Shown: positions 43,930-54,033, counted from the first letter of the stretch. The stretch: DNA of 64,000 bases from Yoonia sediminilitoris (GCF_003058085.1 NZ_QBUD01000002.1:1-64000); one strand, 5' to 3'. Made by a program: numbers and translations. Notes: generated from the letters alone by a model not told the origin.

Positions 43930-44475
43930 TAGGTGTTGATCCACCCGCGGTAGTGCGTATCGGCTGCTGCTTGCATACCAAGACGGGTTCCGATTTTCGC
44001 ATAGCCGAGGCAACACGCGCGTGAGAAATGTATGAGGAACACGTAGTCCTGAAATACGGTGATGCAGGAATAACGTGCGGGGCAACGTGCGATCACGAAG
44101 CCCTCCGACGAAGCACCCGAACTTGCGTCAGGCCAGATCGGCAGGTTTTTCAACCCGATCATCCTCCAGAACGAGAAGGCCATTGAGGGGCGTGGCGACC
44201 ACTGTACCCACGTGGCGCAGGTGCGGCTGACAGGACATCGCCATTCGGCCTGCCCTGCCGCCACCAGCCGTGACGGTGACGAAGGGTCAGCGGGAGCGAT
44301 GGCATCAGGCAGGGCGCGCGCAGAATATGCGCGGCTTGCGGCAGGTTGGGCGTCAGCAAGGTGGCCAAGGGCAAGCGCGGCGCCAGCAGGGTTTCGGCTG
44401 CGTCGGGCCACAGCAGGGGCGTGCCGCCTCTGGCAATCATCAACGGATCAGGAATTATGGGGGCGGTATTCTTTA
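43930..44475 (-). pseudogene. Decayed thiamine-precursor salvage locus (thiD and thiY-like fragments)
   Basis: From 44455 to 44318 one frame reads DPLMIARGGTPLLWPDAAE and LPLATLLTPNLPQAAHIL, matching the DPVMVAK and TPNxPEA region of ThiD (HMP/HMP-P kinase). Directly after it, another frame reads IAPADPSSPSRLVAAGQAEW, and after a frameshift SCQPHLRHVGTVVATPLN and GLLVLEDDRVEKPADLA followed by TGA (44130-44128) and FGCFVGGLRD: the successive motifs of NMT1/ThiY-type HMP-precursor binding proteins. No frame spans either gene, start regions and ends are missing, and at least one frameshift and one stop are present. The remainder to 43930 is open but unrecognised. The remnant ends against the divergently oriented LysR operon. 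Confidence 0.8.
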
Positions 44476-44477
44476 GA

Positions 44478-45407
44478 TCAAAGGCGGCACAGCACGGCGT
44501 CAAGTAATCGTTGTGCAATCGGTGGCAACTGGCGATGACGGGCTTGCAGCACAAGAAAGGACGGCACGATGATGTCCTCCCGCGTGTCAAGGATCGTCAG
44601 TTCGGATGCCGCACGGGTGGTGAGTTGCGCGACCTCGCAGGTTTGTGGCGCGATGGCGTCCGACCTTGTCAGGATGCTCAGCGCGACCAGCAAGGATGAA
44701 CTGTTGGTGACCTTCGCGGGTGTTTGCAGGCTATTGGACAGAAAGGCGTTTTCCATTGCCGTCCGGATCGGCGAGCCGGGTTCCTGAATGACGAATTCGT
44801 ACGGCAAGGTTTCAGCCAGTGATATCTTGCGTCCGGCAAGCGGATGCGTCCTGCGAGCGAGCAGGCAAATCTGCTCCGTCCTGCCGGGAAATGCGTGAAA
44901 GGCGCGGACTTCGTTGCCGCTGGTGATGCGGGCCAGAACGAAATCAAAGCGGCCTTCCTCAAGTCCGCGGATCAGGGTGACAGAAGGGGCGACTTCGATG
45001 GTCGGGTGGATGTCGGGCAGATCCGCGCGGACCTCCATCAGCGCAGGCACCAGTGCGCCGACGGCGGGTCCGGTCACGGCCCCAACACGCACAGCACCCG
45101 CCATCCCTCCGCGCAACTGGTCGATCTCGTTGGTCAGCGCGTCCACTTCAGCAAGAATGACCTGCGCATGGCGCACAAAGGCTGCGCCAATCGGGGTTGG
45201 CGCCATGCCATGCGGCAGGCGTTCGAAAAGCGCGCCGCCTGCATCGCTTTCGATCTCGGACAACAGACGCGAAGCGGCGGGTTGCGACATCCCGACCTGT
45301 TCGGCGGCCAGTTGCAGTTTACCGCTGTCATGGATGGCGCGGATCAGTTTCAGGTGGGACGGCTTCAGCCGTTGGATGAGGGACAGGCTCACGACGCGAC
45401 ATACCAT
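44478..45407 (-). CDS. gbpR: LysR-family regulator, GbpR type
   Basis: The 309-residue protein has an N-terminal winged helix ([36 protein letters not shown], about 18-53) and a LysR substrate-binding domain. It is transcribed away from chvE across 112 bp, the same arrangement as gbpR-chvE in Agrobacterium, where GbpR controls chvE in response to L-arabinose, galactose and fucose. Function here is inferred from that synteny and the LKPSHLKLI-type N-terminus of the group. No ribosome site precedes ATG 45407; a GTG at 45392 is an alternative start. Confidence 0.85.
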   Translation of the reverse strand: MVCRVVSLSLIQRLKPSHLKLIRAIHDSGKLQLAAEQVGMSQPAASRLLSEIESDAGGALFERLPHGMAPTPIGAAFVRHAQVILAEVDALTNEIDQLRGGMAGAVRVGAVTGPAVGALVPALMEVRADLPDIHPTIEVAPSVTLIRGLEEGRFDFVLARITSGNEVRAFHAFPGRTEQICLLARRTHPLAGRKISLAETLPYEFVIQEPGSPIRTAMENAFLSNSLQTPAKVTNSSSLLVALSILTRSDAIAPQTCEVAQLTTRAASELTILDTREDIIVPSFLVLQARHRQLPPIAQRLLDAVLCRL

Positions 45408-45440
45408 TTTTGTTATGCACAACGACCATATTTGCATTGG

Positions 45441-45467
45441 ATTGGTATATCAAGCCAGTCTACCAAT
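45441..45467. promoter_or_regulatory. Operator candidate in the gbpR-chvE promoter region
   Basis: ATTGGTA (45441-45447), 13 bases, then TACCAAT (45461-45467) form a perfect inverted repeat 53 bp before chvE. Position and symmetry suit the binding site of the divergent LysR regulator, though the arms are more spaced than the usual T-N11-A core. Confidence 0.55.
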
Positions 45468-45519
45468 CATGCTTAGGCTGCGCCGGAGGGTTGAGCGCTT
45501 GCTTCAGGAGGAGGAAAAA

Positions 45520-46575
45520 ATGACATTGAAATCCATTCTCGTCAGCACTGCGCTGGCGACGACGCTTGCCACGGGTGCCGTTGCGGAAGGTCTTGTCGGC
45601 ATTGCGATGCCCACCAAATCATCTGCGCGCTGGATCTCGGACGGTGAATCGATGGTCGAGCAGTTCGAAGCCGCAGGTTACGAGACGATTCTGCAATATG
45701 CAGAGGACGACATCCCTAACCAGCTGGCACAGATCGAGAACATGATCACGAATGGCGTCGATGCGCTGGTGATTGCGGCCATTGACGGCACGACACTTTC
45801 GAATGCGCTTGAGAACGCGCATTTCGCCGGGATCGAAGTCATAGCCTATGACCGCCTGATCCGCGACAGCGAATACGTCAGCTACTATGCGACCTTTGAT
45901 AACTTCAAGGTTGGTGTGCAGCAGGCCGAGACGCTTGTTTCCGGCCTTGAAGAGCGTTTCCCCGATGCAGAAACATGGAACGTGGAACTGTTCGGCGGCT
46001 CGCCCGACGATAACAATGCATATTTCTTCTACGATGGCGCAATGTCGGTTTTGCAGCCGCTGATCGACAGCGGCAAGGTGAATGTCGTGTCAGGCCAGAT
46101 GGGTATGGACACGGTCGGCACCCTGCGTTGGGACGGCGCGGTTGCACAGGCCCGTATGGATAACCTTTTGTCGGCGCATTACACGGACGCACAGGTGCAC
46201 GGCGTTCTTTCACCCTACGATGGTCTGTCCATCGGTATCCTGTCCTCACTCAAGGGTGTGGGCTATGGATCGGGCGATACCGCGATGCCAATCGTTACCG
46301 GTCAGGATGCCGAAATCCCATCGGTCAAGTCGATACTTGCCGGTGAGCAATATGCGACGATCTTCAAGGATACCCGCGAACTGGCACGGGTGACCGTGGG
46401 CATGGTCGAGGCCGTGCTGGAAGGCGGCGAGCCCGAGATCAACAACACCGAAACCTACGATAACGGTGTAATCGTTGTACCCTCTTACCTGCTGGAACCA
46501 CTGAAGGTCACCGGCGACAACTGGGAAGAGCGCCTGATCGACACAGGCTACTACACGATGGACAAGATCCGGTAA
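45520..46575 (+). CDS. chvE: Multiple sugar-binding protein ChvE
   Basis: ChvE is the periplasmic binding protein for L-arabinose, D-galactose, D-fucose and related aldoses, feeding the GguAB importer. The 351-residue product has a signal peptide ([23 protein letters not shown], cut near residue 22) and the Peripla_BP_4 fold: [27 protein letters not shown] and [11 protein letters not shown] are ChvE signatures with sugar-contacting Arg, Asp and Asn. The ATG at 45520 follows AGGAGGAGG. The 112-base gap before gguA contains a large hairpin, likely to raise the binding-protein share of the transcript. Confidence 0.94.
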   Translation: MTLKSILVSTALATTLATGAVAEGLVGIAMPTKSSARWISDGESMVEQFEAAGYETILQYAEDDIPNQLAQIENMITNGVDALVIAAIDGTTLSNALENAHFAGIEVIAYDRLIRDSEYVSYYATFDNFKVGVQQAETLVSGLEERFPDAETWNVELFGGSPDDNNAYFFYDGAMSVLQPLIDSGKVNVVSGQMGMDTVGTLRWDGAVAQARMDNLLSAHYTDAQVHGVLSPYDGLSIGILSSLKGVGYGSGDTAMPIVTGQDAEIPSVKSILAGEQYATIFKDTRELARVTVGMVEAVLEGGEPEINNTETYDNGVIVVPSYLLEPLKVTGDNWEERLIDTGYYTMDKIR

Positions 46576-46612
46576 GCGCACGATCCACGCGTGACCCGAT
46601 CGTCACTGGACT

Positions 46613-46650
46613 GGCGGAGCGGGCCTGCATTGTCGCAGGGCCGGTCCGCC
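46613..46650 (+). terminator. Intercistronic hairpin between chvE and gguA
   Basis: GGCGGA (46613-46618) pairs with TCCGCC (46645-46650), and GGCCTGC pairs with GCAGGGCC with one bulge inside. A stable hairpin without a T-run after a binding-protein gene usually protects the upstream mRNA and reduces read-through to the ATPase gene. Confidence 0.6.
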
Positions 46651-46687
46651 GCCACCATCTTATAACTTTTACCGCGAGGCCGATGCC

Positions 46688-48208
46688 ATGCAGGATACGC
46701 TGCTGGAAATGCGCTCCATCACCAAGACTTTTCCGGGCGTCAAGGCGCTTGACGATGTGTCGTTGAAGGTCAGGTCCGGTGAAATTCACGCGATCTGCGG
46801 GGAAAACGGCGCCGGCAAATCGACCCTGATGAAGGTGCTGTCGGGGGTCTATCCTGCTGGCAGCTATGAGGGTGAAATCCATTACGATGGCGCGCTGGCC
46901 GCCTTCCGCGATATCGCGGACAGCGAGGCGCGGGGCATCATTATCATCCATCAGGAACTGGCGCTGGTGCCGTTGCTTTCGATCGGCGAAAACCTGTTTC
47001 TGGGCAACGAGAATGCCCGCGGCGGCGTGATTGACTGGCGCGCGACGAACCAGAGAACCGAAACGTTGCTGGGCAAGGTCGGCCTGCACGATGCGCCCAC
47101 CACGCAGGTCGAAAAGCTGGGTGTCGGCAAGCAACAACTGGTCGAGATCGCCAAAGCACTGGCCAAGGACGTGCGTCTGCTTATCCTTGACGAACCAACA
47201 TCGGCCTTGTCGGAAAGCGATAGTCAGGCGCTGCTTGACCTGATGCTGGAGCTCAAGGCGCAGGGGATGACCCAGATTATCATCAGTCACAAACTGAATG
47301 AGGTCCGCCGCGTGGCCGACACGGTCACGGTAATCCGTGACGGGCATAGTGTCAGCAGTTTTAGCGCATCGGAAGGGATCACCGAAGACCGCATCGTGCG
47401 CGATATGGTGGGCCGGTCGATGGAAAACCGCTATCCTGCACGCACGCCCGATATCGGTGAACGGATCATGCGGGTCGCCGACTGGTCGGTCTATCATCCC
47501 GAACACGCGGACCGTGAGGTAGTCCGCAATGTGAATTTCGACGTGCGCGCTGGCGAAGTCGTGGGAATCGCAGGCCTGATGGGCGCGGGGCGCACTGAAC
47601 TGGCAATGTCGATCTTTGGTCAAAGCTGGGGGCAAAACATCACGGGCACCGTGGAAATGCACGGCAAGCCTGTGGATGTGTCCAGCGTGAGCCGCGCCAT
47701 CGCTGCGGGGCTGGCCTATGTCACCGAGGATCGCAAGAGCCTCGGGCTGATCCTCGACGATACGATCACGCGCAACATCACGCTGGCCAATCTGCCCGAA
47801 GTGGCGTCAGGCGGGGTACTGAACAAACGTGCAGAGGCGCAGGTAGCAGAGAAATACCGCAAGGACTTGGGCATTCGCACGCCGGGTGTGTTCCAGAAGG
47901 TCGTGAACCTGTCGGGCGGCAACCAGCAAAAGGTCGTGCTGTCGAAATGGCTTTTTGCAGGGCCCGAGGTGCTGATCCTTGATGAACCGACGCGCGGAAT
48001 CGACGTAGGTGCGAAATATGAAATCTATGGCCTGATCAATGATCTGGCCGCTGCCGGAAAAGGCGTTGTCATGATCTCGTCCGAAATGCCCGAACTACTG
48101 GGCATGTGCGACCGGATTTATGTGATGAACGAAGGGGCTTTTGTGGGCGAAATGCCCGCCGCTGAAGCCAGTCAGGAGCGTATCATGTCGCTCATTGTGA
48201 ACGAATAG
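46688..48208 (+). CDS. gguA: Sugar ABC transporter ATPase GguA
   Basis: The 506-residue protein has two ABC domains of the ribose/xylose/arabinose type. Domain 1 (about 6-245) has Walker [10 protein letters not shown] and Walker [16 protein letters not shown]. Domain 2 (about 260-500) has the degenerate Walker [11 protein letters not shown] usual in this family, signature LSGGNQQKV and [16 protein letters not shown]. It energises import through GguB. It ends 10 bases before gguB, which follows with GGGAGCG before its ATG. Confidence 0.95.
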   Translation: MQDTLLEMRSITKTFPGVKALDDVSLKVRSGEIHAICGENGAGKSTLMKVLSGVYPAGSYEGEIHYDGALAAFRDIADSEARGIIIIHQELALVPLLSIGENLFLGNENARGGVIDWRATNQRTETLLGKVGLHDAPTTQVEKLGVGKQQLVEIAKALAKDVRLLILDEPTSALSESDSQALLDLMLELKAQGMTQIIISHKLNEVRRVADTVTVIRDGHSVSSFSASEGITEDRIVRDMVGRSMENRYPARTPDIGERIMRVADWSVYHPEHADREVVRNVNFDVRAGEVVGIAGLMGAGRTELAMSIFGQSWGQNITGTVEMHGKPVDVSSVSRAIAAGLAYVTEDRKSLGLILDDTITRNITLANLPEVASGGVLNKRAEAQVAEKYRKDLGIRTPGVFQKVVNLSGGNQQKVVLSKWLFAGPEVLILDEPTRGIDVGAKYEIYGLINDLAAAGKGVVMISSEMPELLGMCDRIYVMNEGAFVGEMPAAEASQERIMSLIVNE

Positions 48209-48218
48209 GGAGCGCGTC

Positions 48219-49448
48219 ATGTCTGTGGCCGAAAACTCAACCAACCAAGAAGGCGGTTCCAGCAGAATCGGCACCTATCTTGCGGCACACCTGCGCGAAT
48301 ACGGGCTGCTGTTTGCACTGATCGCGATCATGGCATTCTTTCAGGTCGTCACGGGTGGCACGCTGCTCAAGCCGATCAACCTGACCAATCTGCTGCTTCA
48401 GAACAGCTATATCATCATTATGGCGCTGGGGATGCTGATTGTCATCGTGGCAGGGCATATCGACCTGTCGGTGGGGTCAGTCATGGGCTTTGTCGGGGCG
48501 CTGGCGGCTGTGATGGTGGTGAACTGGGACATGTCGATCGGGGTGACGATGGTCACCTGTGTCATCATGGGCGCGGTCATCGGCGGTGCACAGGGCTATT
48601 GGATCGCCTACTGGAAGATTCCGTCATTTATCGTCACGCTGGCAGGTATGCTGGTCTTTCGCGGCCTGTCGCTGTGGCTGCTCGAAGGGCAGTCGGTCGG
48701 TCCGTTTCCACGCGAATTTCAGGTCATTGCCACTGGTTTTGTCCCCGATATCCTGCCCGGTGGTGACGCGATGAAAGAACTTGTGGGTGCCCGCAACTTC
48801 AACATGCTGGCCCTTGCAACTGGGCTGATCGCCGCGTTCTGGGTAGTCTGGTCGGGGTTGCGCCAAAGGGCCAGCAACAAGGCCTACGGAATTGAGGACG
48901 AGCCCCGCGCTTTCTTTGCGGCGCGCACGGCGATCATCGCCTTTGCGCTGATCTTCATTCTGTACAAGCTGGCGACATTCCGGGGTCTGCCCAACGTGTT
49001 GCTCACGATGGGCGTGCTCACCATCATCTATGCCTTCATCACTGAACGCACGGTGCTGGGCCGCCGCGTCTATGCGTTGGGCGGTAACGAGAAGGCCGCG
49101 AAACTATCCGGCATCAAGACCGAGCGTCTGACCTTTCTTGCCTTTGTGAACATGGGCGCGCTTGCCGCCATCGCAGGTCTGGTCTTTGCCGCGCGCCTGA
49201 ATACAGCGACGCCCAAGGCCGGTTTCGCGCTTGAACTCGACGTTATCGCAGCCGTCTTTATCGGTGGCGCGTCCATGTCCGGCGGCGTAGGAAAGATCGT
49301 GGGGGCTGTCGTTGGGGCGTTTCTGATGGGGGTGCTCAACAACGGCATGTCGATCATGGGGATCGGCATTGATTACCAGCAGATGATCAAGGGCCTTGTC
49401 CTTCTGGCCGCTGTCATCTTTGACGTCTACAACAAAAAGAAGGGGTGA
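48219..49448 (+). CDS. gguB: Sugar ABC transporter permease GguB
   Basis: The 409-residue inner-membrane protein has about ten hydrophobic segments of the BPD_transp_2 family. MALGMLIVIVAGHIDLSVGS (about 68-87) is the family hallmark, and RRVYALGGNEKAAKLSGI (about 284-301) precedes the EAA-like loop. It completes the ChvE-GguAB importer. The stop is four bases before the arabonate dehydratase start, so transport and catabolism are one transcript. Confidence 0.95.
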   Translation: MSVAENSTNQEGGSSRIGTYLAAHLREYGLLFALIAIMAFFQVVTGGTLLKPINLTNLLLQNSYIIIMALGMLIVIVAGHIDLSVGSVMGFVGALAAVMVVNWDMSIGVTMVTCVIMGAVIGGAQGYWIAYWKIPSFIVTLAGMLVFRGLSLWLLEGQSVGPFPREFQVIATGFVPDILPGGDAMKELVGARNFNMLALATGLIAAFWVVWSGLRQRASNKAYGIEDEPRAFFAARTAIIAFALIFILYKLATFRGLPNVLLTMGVLTIIYAFITERTVLGRRVYALGGNEKAAKLSGIKTERLTFLAFVNMGALAAIAGLVFAARLNTATPKAGFALELDVIAAVFIGGASMSGGVGKIVGAVVGAFLMGVLNNGMSIMGIGIDYQQMIKGLVLLAAVIFDVYNKKKG

Positions 49449-49452
49449 TCGG

Positions 49453-51195
49453 ATGACATTCAAACCGGCAAAATGGCCTCGCCGCCTGCGGTCGCAGGAA
49501 TGGTACGAAGGATCAAGTCGCGATGTGATCTATCACCGTGGCTGGATGAAAAACCAGGGCTGGCCGCATGACATGTTCGACGGGCGCCCGATCATCGGCA
49601 TCCTGAACACATGGTCGGATCTGACCCCTTGCAACGGGCACCTGCGTGAACTGGCCGAGAAGGTAAAGGCGGGCATCTATGAGGCCGGTGGTTTTCCGGT
49701 GGAAGTGCCGGTGTTTTCGGCCTCTGAGAATACTTTCCGCCCCACGGCGATGATGTTTCGCAATCTTGCCGCTCTTGCCACCGAAGAAGCAATTCGCGGT
49801 CAGCCGATGGATGGCTGCGTGCTGCTGGTCGGTTGCGACAAGACGACACCGTCTTTGCTGATGGCCGCCGCATCCTGCGACCTGCCGTCGATTGTGCTGA
49901 GCGGGGGGCCGATGCTGAACGGTTATTTCCGGGGCGAACGTGTCGGCTCGGGCACCCACTTGTGGAAATTCTCCGAAGCCGTGAAAGCCGGCGAAATGAC
50001 ACAGGATGATTTCCTCGAGGCCGAGGCGTCCATGTCCCGCTCGACCGGGACATGCAATACAATGGGCACGGCGTCCACAATGGCGAGCCTGTCAGAGGCG
50101 CTTGGCATGGCGCTGTCGGGCAACGCGGCGATCCCCGCGGTCGACAGCCGCCGCCGCGTGATGGCGCAAATGACCGGCCGCCGGATCGTGCAGATGGTCA
50201 AGGACGACCTGAAACCGTCGGACATCATGACCAAACCCGCGTTCGAAAACGCGATCCGCACCAATGCTGCGATTGGCGGGTCGACCAACGCGGTAGTGCA
50301 CCTGCTGGCGATTGCGGGGCGGGTGGGTGTCGATGTCACGCTTGACGACTGGGACCGTTGCGGGCGCGACGTCCCGACCATCGTCAACCTGATGCCATCG
50401 GGGAAATACCTGATGGAAGAATTTTATTATGCAGGCGGTTTGCCTGTGGTCCTGCGGCGACTGGGCGAGGCAGACAAGCTGCACAAGGATGCGCTGACCG
50501 TATCGGGCGGCCCGATCTGGGATGAAGTCGCGCAGGTGCAGAACCACAATGAGGACGTGATCCTACCAGCCGACAAGGCGCTGGCGCAGTCGGGCGGCAT
50601 TGTCGTGCTGCGCGGTAATCTCGCGCCCAATGGCGCGGTTCTGAAACCCTCTGCTGCGTCACCGCATCTGATGCGGCACCGTGGCCGTGCCGTCGTCTTT
50701 GAAGATATCGACGACTACAAGGCACGCATCAATGACGACACGCTGGACATTGATGAAACCTGTGTGATGGTTCTCAAGAATTGCGGGCCCAAAGGGTATC
50801 CGGGCATGGCCGAGGTCGGCAATATGGGCCTGCCACCCAAAGTGCTCAGGAAAGGGATCACCGATATGATCCGCATTTCGGACGCACGCATGTCGGGCAC
50901 GGCCTATGGCACGGTCATCCTGCACACCTCGCCGGAGGCGGCAGCAGGCGGCCCCCTTGCCGTCATCCAGAGCGGCGACATCATCGAGGTAGACGTGGAT
51001 GAACGCCGTTTGCACGTCGATATCAGCGATGCGGATATGTCAGCACGCCTCGCCGCATGGCACCCGGCGCACGTGCGCCCCGATAGCGGCTATGCATGGC
51101 TTCACCAACAACACGTCGAGGGGGCCGACACCGGTGCCGACCTTGATTTTCTCAAAGGATGCCGCGGTGCGGCAGTCGGAAAGGATAGTCACTGA
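49453..51195 (+). CDS. araC: L-arabonate dehydratase (IlvD/Edd family)
   Basis: The enzyme removes water from L-arabonate to give 2-keto-3-deoxy-L-arabonate in the cytoplasm. The 580-residue product is an IlvD/Edd dehydratase with cysteines Cys60 (TWSDLTPCN), Cys128 (VGCDKTTP) and Cys201 (STGTCNTMGTA), the three positions that bind the 2Fe-2S cluster in sugar-acid dehydratases of this branch. It is longer and more divergent than true IlvD and begins with MTFKPAKWPRRLRSQEWY as in the arabonate branch. The start at 49453 follows a GGGGTGATCGG site; readings from 49396 overlap gguB. The symbol follows the Azospirillum arabinose pathway, not the E. coli regulator. Confidence 0.9.
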   Translation: MTFKPAKWPRRLRSQEWYEGSSRDVIYHRGWMKNQGWPHDMFDGRPIIGILNTWSDLTPCNGHLRELAEKVKAGIYEAGGFPVEVPVFSASENTFRPTAMMFRNLAALATEEAIRGQPMDGCVLLVGCDKTTPSLLMAAASCDLPSIVLSGGPMLNGYFRGERVGSGTHLWKFSEAVKAGEMTQDDFLEAEASMSRSTGTCNTMGTASTMASLSEALGMALSGNAAIPAVDSRRRVMAQMTGRRIVQMVKDDLKPSDIMTKPAFENAIRTNAAIGGSTNAVVHLLAIAGRVGVDVTLDDWDRCGRDVPTIVNLMPSGKYLMEEFYYAGGLPVVLRRLGEADKLHKDALTVSGGPIWDEVAQVQNHNEDVILPADKALAQSGGIVVLRGNLAPNGAVLKPSAASPHLMRHRGRAVVFEDIDDYKARINDDTLDIDETCVMVLKNCGPKGYPGMAEVGNMGLPPKVLRKGITDMIRISDARMSGTAYGTVILHTSPEAAAGGPLAVIQSGDIIEVDVDERRLHVDISDADMSARLAAWHPAHVRPDSGYAWLHQQHVEGADTGADLDFLKGCRGAAVGKDSH

Positions 51196-52118
51196 TGAAA
51201 ACCGCTTTGGTAGGTATAGGCAAGATTGCCGTTGATCAGCATGTCCCTGCAATTGCGGACAGCGCCGAATGGGAACTGGCTGCAACGGTCAGCCGTCACG
51301 GATCGGTGGATGGGGTCGAGGCCTTTACCGATATGGGCAAGATGCTGCAGGCACGGCCCGACATTCGCGTCGTGTCCCTTTGCCTGCCGCCGGTGCCGCG
51401 GTTCGCCTATGCGATGCAGGCACTTGAAGCCGGTCGTCACGTCATGCTCGAAAAGCCCCCCGGCGCGACACTTGCCGAGTGTCATGCGCTGGATGCGGCC
51501 GCGCGCGCGGCGGGCCTGACGCTTTATGCCACATGGCATTCGCGGCACGCCGACATGGTTGGCGCGGCGAAAAGCTGGCTTTCCGACAAAATGTTGCGCG
51601 CATTGCGCGTGACCTGGAAAGAGGACGTGCGCCGCTGGCATCCGGGTCAGGCATGGATCTGGGAACCCGGCGGACTGGGCGTGTTTGACCCCGGTATCAA
51701 CGCGCTTTCCATCGTAACAGAGATATTGCCCGCGCAAATCCACGTCACCGGGGCCACGCTTGAGGTGCCGTCGAATTGTCAGACGCCGATTGCGGCGGAA
51801 ATCGCCTTTCATCACCCCGACGGGGCAGATGTGTCTGCTGTGTTCGACTGGCGCCAGCAGGGTGACCAGACATGGGAAATCGAAGCTGTCACCGACAGCG
51901 GCACGCTCACACTGCGCGACGGCGGCGCGGTGATGGAGGTGGATGGCACCGTATCGGGCCAAGCCGCGCCGCTGGGCGGTGAATACCCGCGTCTTTATGC
52001 GCAGATGGCGCAACTTGTCACGACCGGCGGGATCGATATGGACCTGCGTCCCCTCACCCTTGTCACCGACGCGCTGGCCCTTGGTCGCCGTGTGGCGACA
52101 GACCCGTTCGAGGACTGA
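51195..52118 (+). CDS. araA: L-arabinose/D-galactose 1-dehydrogenase (Gfo/Idh/MocA family)
   Basis: The enzyme oxidises L-arabinose (or D-galactose) with NAD(P)+ to the 1,4- or 1,5-lactone. The 307-residue product has a Rossmann domain (MKTALVGIGKIAVDQHVPAI, with GIGKIA) and the Gfo/Idh signature VMLEKPPGATLAE with its catalytic Lys-Pro. Segment EDVRRWHPGQAWIWEPGGLGVFDPGINAL (about 139-167) matches the Azospirillum-type arabinose dehydrogenase. Start overlaps the previous stop by one base (TGATG). The symbol follows the Azospirillum naming. Confidence 0.9.
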   Translation: MKTALVGIGKIAVDQHVPAIADSAEWELAATVSRHGSVDGVEAFTDMGKMLQARPDIRVVSLCLPPVPRFAYAMQALEAGRHVMLEKPPGATLAECHALDAAARAAGLTLYATWHSRHADMVGAAKSWLSDKMLRALRVTWKEDVRRWHPGQAWIWEPGGLGVFDPGINALSIVTEILPAQIHVTGATLEVPSNCQTPIAAEIAFHHPDGADVSAVFDWRQQGDQTWEIEAVTDSGTLTLRDGGAVMEVDGTVSGQAAPLGGEYPRLYAQMAQLVTTGGIDMDLRPLTLVTDALALGRRVATDPFED

Positions 52119-52125
52119 GTCCATA

Positions 52126-53109
52126 ATGGATGTGCCACCGCTTCCCGATGCCGCCGACATCACCCGCGTGCAGATTGCCAACGGGCCTGTGCGCGCCTCG
52201 CTGATGACGCTGGGTGTGGCGGTGACCGAATTGCGCATGGACGGGTTTGACCATTCGCTGATCCTTGGCAGTCCTGACATTGCCCCCTACCGCGACACGA
52301 TGCGCTATTTCGGCGCGATTGTGGGGCCGGTGGCAAACCGGATCGCCGGCGCAAGGGCACCCTTGGGCGATACCACGCTTCGGCTTGTACCGAACGAAGG
52401 GGCCAACGCACTGCATGGCGGACCCGCTGGGCTGTCGACCCGAAACTGGCACCTTGCCGATCACGGCCCCAGCTACGCACGGTTCGTGCTGACCTGGCCC
52501 GATGGGGACAGCGGCTATCCCGGCCCTCTTCATCTGACGGCGACATACACGATTGAGGATGACGGCGCGCTGCGGATCGACTTGACGGGTGCGGCAGACG
52601 TGCACACGCTCTGCAATCCAGCATTCCACGGCTTTTGGACATTGGACGGGTCAGGCGGCCTGACCGGGCACACCATGCAAATCAGTGCAGATCACTATTT
52701 GCCGGTGGACGATGCCGCGATACCACTGGGTGATCCGGCCCCGGTTGCTGGCACGGCGTTTGATTTCCGGACCCCGGCCCGCATCGCGGACGATAGCCAG
52801 ATCGACCACAACTTCTGCCTCAATGGTGAAGGTTTGCGTCCGGTTTTGCGGCTTGAAACCGACGCGCTGGCACTGGTCATCGAAACTGATGCACCAGGCC
52901 TTCAGGTCTATGATGCCGCACGGCTGAATACGTCACCTGACGCGGGCCATGAAGGTCACATCTACGGGCATTATTCCGGCATCGCGCTTGAACCCCAGTT
53001 CTGGCCCGATGCACCACATCATCCATCCTATCCATCCATCTCGCTGCGCCCCGGTGAAACTTATCGGCAGACCGCGCGCTTTCGCCTCATCCGCAAGGAG
53101 ATTTCATGA
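52126..53109 (+). CDS. Aldose 1-epimerase
   Basis: The mutarotase interconverts alpha and beta anomers of the sugar before oxidation. The 327-residue GalM-fold product has NRIAGARAPLGDTTLRLVPNEG (about 66-87), ALHGGPAGLSTRNW (about 89-102, His of the active site), NPAFHGFWTLDG (catalytic His) and the C-terminal GIALEPQFWPDAPHH with the catalytic Glu. I start at ATG 52126 (MDVPPLPDAADI), 8 bases after the previous stop; the frame open from 51943 reads through the dehydrogenase gene. Its stop overlaps the next start (ATGA). Confidence 0.92.
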   Translation: MDVPPLPDAADITRVQIANGPVRASLMTLGVAVTELRMDGFDHSLILGSPDIAPYRDTMRYFGAIVGPVANRIAGARAPLGDTTLRLVPNEGANALHGGPAGLSTRNWHLADHGPSYARFVLTWPDGDSGYPGPLHLTATYTIEDDGALRIDLTGAADVHTLCNPAFHGFWTLDGSGGLTGHTMQISADHYLPVDDAAIPLGDPAPVAGTAFDFRTPARIADDSQIDHNFCLNGEGLRPVLRLETDALALVIETDAPGLQVYDAARLNTSPDAGHEGHIYGHYSGIALEPQFWPDAPHHPSYPSISLRPGETYRQTARFRLIRKEIS

Positions 53110-54023
53110 CTGACGCATTGAAAGGCATTCTGCCTGTCGCCCCGACACCGTTCCACGATGATGGCGCGGTTGATGAAGCTGGCATGTGCCGCGTGCTGGA
53201 CTGCATGATCGACCAGAGCGTCGATGCCATCTGCATCCTTGCCAACTATTCCGAACAGTTCGTCCTGTCGGACGCAGAACGCGACCGGCTGACGCGTGTG
53301 TCGCTGGAATATGTGGCCGGCCGTGTGCCGGTGATTGTCACGGTCAGTCATTTCAGCACGCAGCTTGTAATCGATCGCGCGCGCGCGGCACAGGACATGG
53401 GCGCCGCCATGCTGATGATGATGCCGCCTTATCACGGCGTCGGACTGGTCCCGTCCGAAGCGGGCATATTTGAACAATTTGCTGCTGTCTCAGACGCGAT
53501 CTCGATCCCGATCATGGTGCAGGATGCGCCACTGTCAGGCGTGTCGCTGCCGGTGCCCCTGCTGGTGCGTATGGCCAAGGAAATTGCAAATGTCAGCTAC
53601 TTCAAGATGGAAACGCCCTTTGCTGCCGATAAACTGGCCGCGCTGATCGAAGCGGGGGGCACGGACATCATCGGCCCGTTTGACGGTGAGGAAGCAGTCA
53701 CACTGCTTGCCGATCTGGATGCGGGCTGCACCGGCACGATGACGTCCGCGCTGCAACCCGAACTGATCAAACCGATTGTCACCGAATATCTTGCGGGCAA
53801 CATCGACGCGGCGCTGAACCACTGGCGTGATTGCCTGCCACTGATCAACCACGAAAACCGCCAGTGCGGACTGCGGGCCGCCAAGGTGGTGATGAAAGAA
53901 GGCGGCGTGATCGGATCCGATCATGTGCGCCATCCGCTCAAACCGATGTCTGCGCGCACCCGCACACGACTGCTGCAACTGGCGAAAGAGCGCGATGTCA
54001 TCGCATTGCGCTGGGGAAAATAA
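53106..54023 (+). CDS. araD: 2-keto-3-deoxy-L-arabonate dehydratase (DHDPS family)
   Basis: The enzyme converts 2-keto-3-deoxy-L-arabonate to 2-oxoglutarate semialdehyde by Schiff-base chemistry. The 305-residue product is a DapA-like TIM barrel: GILPVAPTPFHDDGAVD (about 7-23), the Schiff-base Lys in VSYFKMETPF and GPFDGEEAV near the C-terminus. MLMMMPPYHG takes the place of the DapA YY/Tyr motif, consistent with a dehydratase rather than dihydrodipicolinate synthesis. Position between the dehydratase/dehydrogenase set and a semialdehyde dehydrogenase supports the call. The symbol follows the Azospirillum naming. Confidence 0.9.
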   Translation: MTDALKGILPVAPTPFHDDGAVDEAGMCRVLDCMIDQSVDAICILANYSEQFVLSDAERDRLTRVSLEYVAGRVPVIVTVSHFSTQLVIDRARAAQDMGAAMLMMMPPYHGVGLVPSEAGIFEQFAAVSDAISIPIMVQDAPLSGVSLPVPLLVRMAKEIANVSYFKMETPFAADKLAALIEAGGTDIIGPFDGEEAVTLLADLDAGCTGTMTSALQPELIKPIVTEYLAGNIDAALNHWRDCLPLINHENRQCGLRAAKVVMKEGGVIGSDHVRHPLKPMSARTRTRLLQLAKERDVIALRWGK

Positions 54024-54033
54024 GAGGACACGC

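Noticed and set aside
44159-44590. Intact 143-residue protein containing the ThiD motif
   Set aside because: Only about 46 residues match ThiD; the frame starts inside gbpR and leaves the homologous frame afterwards, so it is a remnant.
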